This document shows positions 5,729-12,008 of a DNA stretch of 23,018 nucleotides, one piece after another. Under the pieces are notes generated by a model. It ran no database searches and was not told the origin of the DNA. It saw only the letters and a program-made list of their open reading frames with translations. Source of the DNA: a virus; the IMG/VR virus record IMGVR_UViG_3300030329_002491, positions 1-23,018 of that record. The stretch is one strand, 5' to 3'. The position numbers and the translations under genes are program-made. Position 1 is the first letter of the stretch; the number at the start of each line of letters is the position of its first letter.

Positions 5729-5756
5729 TGTTTACACTCCTATATGGTTGGTTGGT
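5729..5756 (-). promoter_or_regulatory. shared translation leader, gene starting at 5728
   Basis: Reads ACCAACCAACCATATA then GGAGTGTAAACA before ATG. It nearly matches the 5339 leader, although it has no upstream gene, so the leader is not just the end of a coding sequence. Confidence 0.55.
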
Positions 5757-5781
5757 TGTCTCGTCTAATCCTTATCGGCTG

Positions 5782-5834
5782 AACGATTGATATTCTTTAC
5801 AATGGCAAATGATAAACGATCAATCTTTACAATG
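5782..5834. repeat. two operator-like direct repeats, 30-bp spacing
   Basis: Both copies contain AACGAT followed by the identical block CTTTACAATG. The CTTTACAATG blocks begin at 5795 and 5825, exactly 30 bases (about three helical turns) apart; AACGAT begins at 5782 and 5815. One copy lies in the spacer of the candidate leftward promoter and one just downstream of its -10, so they are likely binding sites for a repressor or activator. Confidence 0.5.
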
Positions 5835-5837
5835 CAA
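5809..5837 (-). promoter_or_regulatory. candidate leftward promoter
   Basis: On the minus strand, TTGCAT (5832-5837) is separated by exactly 17 bases from TATCAT (5809-5814), a five-of-six match to the -10 consensus. It reads toward the first leftward gene at 5728. The -35 is weak, and a second possible -35 TTGACA (complement at 5864-5869) lies upstream with a poor -10. One operator-like repeat lies in the spacer, which suggests repression by binding there. Confidence 0.45.
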
Positions 5838-6137
5838 CAGGTAATCTAAACAATTGCAAATATTGTCAAAGTTTTTTTAATTCCAGTGCTAAACCGTAGT
5901 CCTGGCAAGGGTTTAGGGGAATCTAATAAATTATATGGTGGCGAGAATCTGCGAAATATGTACGCTAAAGGGGCGTTCTAGCGTTGTTATTACGGTTCAA
6001 GCGCAATTTATTCTTAGCGCAGTAAGGCAAAACGCAGTCTTTATATGATGATGATGGTTTTATGTGGTTTGGTTTGGTTTGGTGGCAATGGTGGGGATGA
6101 ATGGCAGCGCACAAAAACACTCGAGCATTGATGATAT

Positions 6138-6416
6138 ATGGCACATCGCGCAAAATCTTGGCGCAATCTACTCGCGCAGATTGAAAATGATCTCTCAATT
6201 GGTTCTTGTTCCACTTGTGACGGTCAAGGTGTAGACGGATCGACCTATTTAATCCTTGATGGCGATCCTATGCCGGCTGATGCCGGCGGTTGTCCCGAAT
6301 GTGGCAAGCTTTCAAGCTTGGCCAGTGTAGTCGTACTACACGATAGGCAAGCGCCACAAGTGCCGCAGAATATAGATGATCAAGGTGTGATGGAAAATAG
6401 GCCACGTGGTAAATGA
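6138..6416 (+). CDS. small zinc-ribbon protein, 92 aa
   Basis: A short basic-start protein with CSTCDGQG at residues 24-31 and, after a spacer containing DGDPMPAD, CPECGKL (residues 52-58). Two CxxC pairs of this type commonly make a single zinc ribbon. A short hydrophobic strand (SLASVVVLHD) follows. It is the first rightward gene after the divergent control region. The ATG at 6138 has no convincing Shine-Dalgarno sequence (upstream is TTGATGATAT), so the start is less certain. No function is assigned. Confidence 0.55.
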   Translation: MAHRAKSWRNLLAQIENDLSIGSCSTCDGQGVDGSTYLILDGDPMPADAGGCPECGKLSSLASVVVLHDRQAPQVPQNIDDQGVMENRPRGK

Positions 6417-6682
6417 TGGCAAATGGTTATGGTGTAGTGGTTTAAAAAAAACCTCGAGCAAAGGTGAAGTAGTGCCAGGTTTGGTAGTTGTAAGGTAGGG
6501 GGGGGGAGGGGGTAGCACGTTTCTGGTTCCATCATACCCCTATATATATCCACTTCCCCACGAAATTTTTTGTTTTGGCATTTGGATTTTGGGTTATGGT
6601 TGGTTATGCTTTATTTAGGACACCGAGCCGGTTTTGGGAACTGGTATGATGTGTTCTTACTTTTACTCTTCATTCCTGGGCT
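6417..6682. other. non-coding leader with G-rich tract
   Basis: No gene is supported. It contains G9-A-G5 at 6498-6512, an A8 run near 6444-6452 flanked by GGTTT and AACC, and the extended -10 candidate at 6642-6650. A short inverted repeat CCGGTT/AACTGG spans 6628-6644 next to this promoter. I see nothing else. Confidence 0.4.
6642..6650 (+). promoter_or_regulatory. candidate extended -10 promoter, rightward
   Basis: TGGTATGAT is a TGn extended -10 with a five-of-six TATAAT match. No -35 is visible at 17 bases upstream. Transcription would start near 6657, leaving a leader of about 60 bases up to the terminator hairpin at 6683-6720. It would serve the rightward late block or a short terminated RNA. 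Confidence 0.35.
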
Positions 6683-6720
6683 GCCGTGAGTTTTCGTACT
6701 CCTCACGGCGGTCTTTTTTT
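6683..6720 (+). terminator. intrinsic terminator or attenuator with antisense-like loop
   Basis: Perfect eight-base stem GCCGTGAG (6683-6690) and CTCACGGC (6702-6709), then seven T residues (6714-6720). The loop TTTTCGTACTC, extended by one base to TTTTCGTACTCC (6691-6702), is the exact complement of GGAGTACGAAAA, which is the ribosome-binding leader of the genes starting at 461 and 2818. It lies 14 bases before the 6734 gene. Confidence 0.75.
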
Positions 6721-6733
6721 AGGGGTATATACG

Positions 6734-7090
6734 ATGATAGATTACGACAAGTGGCTGACACGTTTGTTTAAGGTTTCGGTCGTGGTTTATGTGGTGATAT
6801 CTTTGGTTGGATGTGCGGAATTGGATAAGGTTGTGGGTGCTGGCGAGCCTGAGGTAGCGGCCAAGGTTGACCAGACGATTGACGAGGTATCTGGCGTAGC
6901 TGACTTATGGTTTCCCGGATCGGGCGTAGCGATTGCTGGTTTATTGACATTTGGCACTAGGGAGTATCGCAAGCGTCGCCGTGCGCAGTCGGCATTGATT
7001 GAGATCAATGATTTCAAGGGTACGCCTTCAGCCAGGAGTCAGGTTCGATCTGGCGAGGCGATTGATGCTATTCGAGAGGCCATTGGTTAA
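6734..7090 (+). CDS. small lipoprotein / membrane protein, 118 aa
   Basis: A short basic-hydrophobic leader (residues 7-24) ends in the lipobox LVGC with Cys27, so the mature protein is probably membrane anchored. After an acidic stretch there is a second hydrophobic segment (SGVAIAGLLTFG), followed directly by a basic run REYRKRRRAQ. This second segment could be an inner-membrane contact. Start at 6734 is taken because AGGGG lies directly upstream; the earlier start at 6686 would read through the terminator hairpin. It sits just before the terminase. A holin-like role is possible but unproven. Confidence 0.55.
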   Translation: MIDYDKWLTRLFKVSVVVYVVISLVGCAELDKVVGAGEPEVAAKVDQTIDEVSGVADLWFPGSGVAIAGLLTFGTREYRKRRRAQSALIEINDFKGTPSARSQVRSGEAIDAIREAIG

Positions 7091-7121
7091 GGGGAATTTA
7101 GGTATAAAGAAGAAGAGTTAG

Positions 7122-8453
7122 ATGCCTGTAATTCGTAAAACTTCCCCAGTTTACCATGCTTATGGTGGTGCGACGAAGGTTTTCACGTCCAACGCCCCCG
7201 AGGTCTTGTTTGCCGGTGCTGCGGGTACGGGTAAATCGCGTGCAAGTTTGCAGAAAACGAAGTATTTGTGCGATAACAACCCGAAAATCAGCGTACTTTT
7301 CGCTCGAAAGACCCGAAAGTCCTTGACTGACACGATTTTGCCGATTTGGGAGAAGGAGGTGCTTCCACCGGGTCATTCTGCACCGCAGCGTGGTGCTGGA
7401 AAGATGCGATATACGAGGCATGACTACAAGTGGGCGAACGGATCGGAGGTTGTTCTTGGTGGTATGGACGATCCGACGGCGATCATGTCCGGTCAGTTCG
7501 ATTTTATCATTGCATTTGAGGCAACGGAGCTTACGGTCAACGATTGGGAGTTATTGACCACTCGCTGCCGCCAGCGGATGATGCCATTGCAGCAGTGTAT
7601 CGCTGAATGCAACCCTGGCCCGCCGAATCACTGGCTTTTGAGGCGTGCAAATGAGGGGAAGATGGAGCATGTCACGTCTTTGCATGAGGATAATCCGACT
7701 GCGGATGAGGGATACCTCAATTCGCTACGGAATATGACTGGGGTACGGCGAAAACGGCTGTATTTGGGGCAATGGGCCGCTGCCGAGGGTGTTGTATACG
7801 AGAATTGGAACCCGAATATGCATGTGATCAAGGCACGGTCACGGTCAGAACTGAAGAAGAAGTTCGGGGTAAAGCACTTCATATGCTCCAAGGACTGGGG
7901 TTATACCAACGCAGGGGTAACGCAGGTATGGGGCGTTGACGGTGATCGAAGGATGTGCTGCTTCGAGGAGATTTATCATTCTCATGAAACCCCCGACTGG
8001 TGGATCGCCAATGACAAGAGCATCGACGAGAAGTACAAGCCCAAGGCTTGGACGTGTGACCCGTCACGACCGGAGTATATTACGCAGTACAGGAGGCATG
8101 GTATTAAGGCTGTGCCTGCCGATAACAAGATGGATGTGGGTTTACAGAGAGTTGAAGAGCGGCTTGGCACGTCAGGTGACGGAAAGCCACGCCTATACTT
8201 CTACCAGGACACGATCAAGAAGGTGGACAACTATCTGCTGGAGAACGATCTTCCGGCAAAGACAATCGATGAGTTCCCGACTTATGTCTGGGAGGAGGCA
8301 AGACCGAATAAGAATTACAAGGAAGAGCCGAAGGACGTGAACAATCATGGAATGGATGCGATGCGGTACGCCGTCATGTGGGTAAACCGATACGGACACA
8401 CGACCCCATCGTCACGAAATACTTCAAAGAGAGGCTTACGTTATGTCGCCTGA
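7122..8453 (+). CDS. terL: terminase large subunit (ATPase/nuclease)
   Basis: The packaging motor, which cuts concatemeric DNA and pumps it into the procapsid through the portal. The N-terminal ATPase has Walker A GAAGTGKS at residues 32-39 and an acidic Walker B region FIIAFEATEL (128-137), with NPGPPNHW (164-171) as the coupling-type segment. The C-terminal RNase H-like nuclease has the expected three aspartates: SKDWG (Asp258), TCDPS (Asp313) and GMDAMRY (Asp412). Length 443 aa is usual for a TerL. No small terminase subunit is recognisable, although the 6138-6416 product is a candidate only by position. The next gene starts 11 bases before this one ends. Confidence 0.9.
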   Translation: MPVIRKTSPVYHAYGGATKVFTSNAPEVLFAGAAGTGKSRASLQKTKYLCDNNPKISVLFARKTRKSLTDTILPIWEKEVLPPGHSAPQRGAGKMRYTRHDYKWANGSEVVLGGMDDPTAIMSGQFDFIIAFEATELTVNDWELLTTRCRQRMMPLQQCIAECNPGPPNHWLLRRANEGKMEHVTSLHEDNPTADEGYLNSLRNMTGVRRKRLYLGQWAAAEGVVYENWNPNMHVIKARSRSELKKKFGVKHFICSKDWGYTNAGVTQVWGVDGDRRMCCFEEIYHSHETPDWWIANDKSIDEKYKPKAWTCDPSRPEYITQYRRHGIKAVPADNKMDVGLQRVEERLGTSGDGKPRLYFYQDTIKKVDNYLLENDLPAKTIDEFPTYVWEEARPNKNYKEEPKDVNNHGMDAMRYAVMWVNRYGHTTPSSRNTSKRGLRYVA

Positions 8454-8649
8454 ACAAGTATCAGACCTGGTCAATATCCTGATCGGTGCGTCGATGGTAA
8501 CGGTAGGTGTTATCGTCGGCTCAATCACTTCGAGAAGATCGGACGGCAGTAGCAAGCCAATATTCGACTTCAAGAAGCCGCATACCGGCCAACCGAAGAA
8601 TAGAACGCCAAGAAAGAAAAAAGACGAATCCAAACGAGCAAAGGTATAA
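8443..8649 (+). CDS. small single-pass membrane protein, 68 aa
   Basis: An unrecognised protein that begins inside the last codons of the terminase gene. It has a hydrophobic segment of about 20 residues (LVNILIGASMVTVGVIVGS, residues 9-27) followed by a strongly basic tail (TPRKKKDESKRAKV) that should stay on the cytoplasmic side, giving an N-out/C-in orientation. AGAGG lies eight bases before its ATG. The small size and location between terminase and portal recall small phage membrane proteins, but I cannot assign a role. Confidence 0.5.
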   Translation: MSPEQVSDLVNILIGASMVTVGVIVGSITSRRSDGSSKPIFDFKKPHTGQPKNRTPRKKKDESKRAKV

Positions 8650-8652
8650 GAT

Positions 8653-10794
8653 ATGGCTATTTTACCACTACCAACACTCAAGGAACTGTTTACCGGCAAG
8701 ATGTTCGGATCGGGCGGTGCTGACAAGTCCAAGCCCGGCGAGAACGTGAATCCTGCTGTAATACTGGTTGACAGGCTTGTAACTGAAGCGAACGACTCTC
8801 TGCAAAGCAAGAAGATCGACGGTGACAGGAACATCAAGGACTGGTGGCTGTTCTGCCATCGACGTTATGTGGGCGATCATCACGACGTTGCACCGCAGGA
8901 CGAACTTGTACAGTTCACCTTGAACCGTGACCAAGTGTCTATTTTGACCAATGTTGCAGAGCAGACCCAGCAGCCGTTCACCAATATTTTCACCCCGGTC
9001 GAATATAACGATCAGCCAGCGTATTTCCTTACAAGAAGCGGTATCACGCAGATCCAAGACTTGCGATTAGAGCGGTTATCCCAAGATGCCGAGGCAATAG
9101 CCCTCAGTCCCATCATCCCGCCGGGTCTGGATTCGCTGATCAAGGGCATGTCAGTTGAACAGCTTTCTGGCGAAGAAGAGATTTCATCTTCACAAGTAAA
9201 GAAACTTAAACGGTTCATGGAAACGATGGTCCTGCCCGACGGCCAGTCAGTGGAACCACTGCTAGATACCAACGCAATTGTGGAGATCAACGACTCTTTC
9301 CGGGCTGAACGATTACAGAAGCTGGTCGAACTGAAGTGGAAAGATGCAAACGGCGATCTGCGGATGAAGATGAACGAGTTGTACTGCAATATCTACGGTC
9401 ACGCCGTATCGTGGTGCAATATCGACGAGCGGGATTGGAGTATCAAATTACGCAATGTGCATCCACGCAATGCACTGGCAGACCCCGTACAGTTCATTAT
9501 TGATGATTTTCACTATTGTGTGATTACAGAAATGGTGTCGCTGCATGAGGCTATCGGCCAGTGGCCTCAGTTTAAGGAAATGCTGGTAGAAGCGTCAACC
9601 ACCGGGACACTCGAAAATACCGAGGAGCCGGGTGCTTGGCACATGGGTAGCGTGTACGGTGACACGAAATTCCAGCGTGATATGGTTGTTATTAGAAATG
9701 CTTATATCAGGGACTCAAACTTCCCGATGGAGCCGAAATATGCAGTCCAATGTGGTCTGGTAGTCGAAGATGGAGAAGGGTTCAAGCTCGCAGCCAACGA
9801 CGAACCGATTACGCCAGACGATGAAGCCTGGCCGGTCAGAACAGGGATTCGGTTTATCAAGACCCTGCCGCAGATCCAGCAGCTTATCGAGGATCGGATG
9901 AGCAAATACGACGATATCCCCGTCGGCTGGAACCTGAATATCCCCATCCCATTCGATCATCACGGTATGGGCGAACCGTTCAGAACCAAGGACGTAACCG
10001 ACGCGATCAATAAGTCTGGTGAAATTATCATAAACTACTTGCTGTACTACCCTTATCCATGCGAGATTTGGCCGCAAGATGTCCTCGACAGCTATGCTGA
10101 CCAGGGTAAGGAAGAGCCGTTTACCCATCCGGGCAGACAATGGGGAATCGACGGTATCCACTACCAGGAATATCTGAAGGGAAACCCATACGGATTCGCA
10201 GTCAGGCCACCGGATATCCCATCCATTGCTGCCAAGGTGTGGGACGATTTCAGGGCCGAACATGATGTAATTGCCGGACGCCCCGACGTAAGATCAGGTC
10301 GTGCGCCCGGTGCAAATACGAGTGGTATTGCTATTGATGCCCTGATGCAAAAGGCTTCAGGACCAGTGTCTTTTAAGGCGTCATTTACCGGAGATACGGT
10401 ATCTCGGTTAGGCAAAATCATCGGTTCCTATTATGCTAAGTACATGCCTATGGAGCATTGGAAGGTAATTTTCTCTGATCTGACCGATGCTGCCGTGAAT
10501 TATGTATTTGGCAAAGATGCCATGTCCAAGCTGAAGTTCGATGTAATGTGTGACGTTCAGGCAGGATTGGCTGCTAATAGGGAGCGTCAGATGAGAAAAG
10601 TGCTAGAAGATTTGAATTTCGGTTTGATCAATAAGGAAGATGCTCGTAATATTCGTGGTATAGCCAATAACTCAAGACAAGAGCAGAAGATAGCCAGGGA
10701 AATAAGATTGGCGAACCCACAGTTACAACAACAACAGCAACCTGCGCAGCCTCCGACGCCGCAAGGTACGCTTCAGCCAATGACGGGAGCCTAG
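8653..10794 (+). CDS. portal protein
   Basis: The 713-residue portal forms the ring through which DNA enters and on which the neck assembles. The identification rests on position directly after the terminase, on size and on a recalled portal-like motif RPDVRSGRAPGANTSGIAI (near residues 541-559), which is followed by a helical C-terminal region. The tail is Gln-rich (LQQQQQPAQPP, about 692-702). AAAGG lies upstream of the ATG at 8653, and a three-base gap follows the preceding gene. No frameshift or truncation is visible. The following intergenic stretch contains a terminator. Confidence 0.85.
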   Translation: MAILPLPTLKELFTGKMFGSGGADKSKPGENVNPAVILVDRLVTEANDSLQSKKIDGDRNIKDWWLFCHRRYVGDHHDVAPQDELVQFTLNRDQVSILTNVAEQTQQPFTNIFTPVEYNDQPAYFLTRSGITQIQDLRLERLSQDAEAIALSPIIPPGLDSLIKGMSVEQLSGEEEISSSQVKKLKRFMETMVLPDGQSVEPLLDTNAIVEINDSFRAERLQKLVELKWKDANGDLRMKMNELYCNIYGHAVSWCNIDERDWSIKLRNVHPRNALADPVQFIIDDFHYCVITEMVSLHEAIGQWPQFKEMLVEASTTGTLENTEEPGAWHMGSVYGDTKFQRDMVVIRNAYIRDSNFPMEPKYAVQCGLVVEDGEGFKLAANDEPITPDDEAWPVRTGIRFIKTLPQIQQLIEDRMSKYDDIPVGWNLNIPIPFDHHGMGEPFRTKDVTDAINKSGEIIINYLLYYPYPCEIWPQDVLDSYADQGKEEPFTHPGRQWGIDGIHYQEYLKGNPYGFAVRPPDIPSIAAKVWDDFRAEHDVIAGRPDVRSGRAPGANTSGIAIDALMQKASGPVSFKASFTGDTVSRLGKIIGSYYAKYMPMEHWKVIFSDLTDAAVNYVFGKDAMSKLKFDVMCDVQAGLAANRERQMRKVLEDLNFGLINKEDARNIRGIANNSRQEQKIAREIRLANPQLQQQQQPAQPPTPQGTLQPMTGA

Positions 10795-10810
10795 TTCCCT
10801 TGAACTCCAT

Positions 10811-10846
10811 GGTCACCTTCCCATCTAAGGATGCGGGTGACCTTTT
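10811..10846 (+). terminator. candidate terminator after portal gene
   Basis: Stem GGTCACC (10811-10817) and GGTGACC (10836-10842), 18-base loop, then TTTT. The long loop and short T run make it a moderate candidate. Confidence 0.45.
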
Positions 10847-10854
10847 CTCAAGTC

Positions 10855-11017
10855 CTGTTCAGAATGGTTCTGTTCAGGCAACGCCACCTAGTGAGCGCAC
10901 TTAAGCAACTACTTTAACCGAACAGTATCCGTAACAATGAGAACTTAAGCGTGAGCATTCGCAAGATGTTTTTGCAATGCAAATCGAACAGTATCCGTTG
11001 CGGCGTGAACTTAAGCG
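10855..11017 (+). repeat. structured intergenic region with bipartite repeats
   Basis: Two 33-base repeats at 10919-10951 and 10985-11017 each have the exact block CGAACAGTATCCGT, eight variable bases, then the exact block GAACTTAAGCG. They are 66 bases apart. A third ACTTAAGC lies at 10899-10906. CTGTTCAG, the complementary arm of GAACAG, occurs twice near 10855-10878. Between the full repeats a hairpin GCATTCGCAA/TTGCAATGC (10955-10980) can form. The region has no gene on either strand that I accept and precedes the scaffold-like gene. Confidence 0.55.
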
Positions 11018-11062
11018 GGTCAGGCTAGTTTGATCAGTAGCCGAATTAGGGACTAATAGACT

Positions 11063-11971
11063 ATGGCAGATGAGCAAGTAATTGAGACACCTGATGGTGT
11101 ATCGGATGGTTTCTCTTTGTATCAAGGCCCGGATGGATCTATTGACCCTGTTGAATCTCCAATAGGAACAACCATTCCTGACCCACAAGAGAAAAAAGAA
11201 CAAGAGCAGTCGGAAGCGGAATCGAAACCAGAATCTAATTTAGACGATGAACCCGAAACCGTACCCGAAGCCAAGGACGATTCAGATCAGTACAAGGATC
11301 TTGAAAACAAGATGCGACAAGAGTATCGCCAGAACATGAGCGTGATACAAAAGCAGCTTGACGACCAGATCCAGAAGATTACTGATGCGGTCACGAATCA
11401 AAATCCAGTAGCTCCACCAGAATCTAAAGCCAATAGGTTTGATGATCTGAAAAAAGAGTTGGCTGATTCGGATGACTATGTGTCACCGGAAAAGATGCTG
11501 GAACTTCTTGACGCGCAGAAAGATGATATCCTTGGAAGTGTATCGAACTTGAATAACGATTCTTCGGATTATTCCGTGCGAGATGAACTAGAAGCTATAA
11601 AGCAGGAAAAACGTGCTGAACAGTTCTGGTCATCGTATGGCGAAAAAAACCCGGAGGTCGAAAACCCAAGGGATGTACATAACAAGCTCGTCCAAAGTTG
11701 CCTTGATCGTGGCATGTCAGAGGAATACGCGCAGGCTTATGCCCACGGTATGCTTGACAACACGGTCACTCATCGCCGCAAAACGGGTTCTCCTCCTAAA
11801 GACGGTGAAACAAAAGACCCGCCCAAGTCCAAGTCCCAGGATTCCACCAGTGGTGCTTCGGAAATGACTCCAGGCGCTTCGGGGAACACTACCCTTGCTG
11901 GAACCACTGATATCGAAGACGGTGTATTTAACGACGGACTTCGCATATTTAAACCGGGGCCACAACAGTAG
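11063..11971 (+). CDS. scaffolding-like protein, 302 aa
   Basis: Probably the capsid assembly scaffold. It lies directly before the major capsid gene and has the expected composition: a very acidic, Pro/Glu/Ser-rich N-terminus (about 1-80), a charged helical centre with coiled-coil character (DLENKMRQEYRQNMSVIQKQ), an EEYAQAYAHGM stretch near residue 220 and a Ser/Thr/Gly-rich, low-complexity C-terminus. No protease motif is visible, so a separate maturation protease was not found. The start is behind AGGGA at a somewhat long spacing. The identification is from composition and context only. Confidence 0.65.
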   Translation: MADEQVIETPDGVSDGFSLYQGPDGSIDPVESPIGTTIPDPQEKKEQEQSEAESKPESNLDDEPETVPEAKDDSDQYKDLENKMRQEYRQNMSVIQKQLDDQIQKITDAVTNQNPVAPPESKANRFDDLKKELADSDDYVSPEKMLELLDAQKDDILGSVSNLNNDSSDYSVRDELEAIKQEKRAEQFWSSYGEKNPEVENPRDVHNKLVQSCLDRGMSEEYAQAYAHGMLDNTVTHRRKTGSPPKDGETKDPPKSKSQDSTSGASEMTPGASGNTTLAGTTDIEDGVFNDGLRIFKPGPQQ

Positions 11972-11980
11972 ATGATCCGC

Positions 11981-12006
11981 GAGGCGTTTCCGATAAGGAG
12001 CGCCTC
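11981..12006 (+). promoter_or_regulatory. hairpin presenting the capsid ribosome-binding site
   Basis: GAGGCG (11981-11986) pairs with CGCCTC (12001-12006); the loop holds the AAGGAG site at 11995-12000. The ATG at 12009 follows after eight bases. The stem places the site in a single-stranded loop, which could raise or tune capsid translation. Confidence 0.45.
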
Positions 12007-12008
12007 TT

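Larger units (their letters stand above)
5757..6137. other. divergent control region, non-coding
   Basis: No gene is supported here. Besides the promoter and repeats listed separately, the right part has a weak rightward promoter candidate (TTGTTA 5984-5989, 17 bases, TTTATT 6007-6012) and a (GGTTT)3 tandem at 6066-6080. AT-rich sequence (5855-5885) lies upstream of the leftward promoter. The one minus-strand open frame at 5965-6198 lacks a ribosome site and protein-like features and overlaps the zinc-ribbon gene start. Confidence 0.5.

Noticed and set aside
5840-6130. Possible tRNA around the GGTTCAA at 5994
   Set aside because: No acceptor stem, anticodon arm or CCA end fits around it.
5965-6198. 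Minus-strand open frame of 77 codons in the control region
   Set aside because: Its product is rich in Cys, His, Asn and Lys without order, has no ribosome site, and overlaps the more convincing zinc-ribbon gene.
6686-6733. Earlier start for the 6734 lipoprotein gene
   Set aside because: It would translate the terminator stem and T run; AGGGG supports 6734.
7503-7535. Walker B of the terminase seems to lack the usual Asp (AFEATEL)
   Set aside because: Related terminases often have another residue before the catalytic Glu, so this is not a sign of inactivation.
7936-8340. Plus-strand 134-codon frame inside the terminase gene
   Set aside because: Arg/Ser/Thr-rich product typical of an out-of-frame shadow; the terminase frame has clear motifs through this stretch.
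9715-10263. Long minus-strand open frame inside the portal gene
   Set aside because: Shadow of the portal coding frame; no start context and no minus-strand operon here.
10919-11017. Two 33-base repeats with a 33-base spacer resemble a mini CRISPR
   Set aside because: The repeats differ in their central eight bases, there are only two full copies plus a partial one at other spacing, the spacer folds into a hairpin, and no cas gene is near.
10901-11203. Minus-strand open frame over the repeat region
   Set aside because: It covers non-coding repeats and the start of the scaffold gene; product is Ser/Cys/Arg-rich with no leader.
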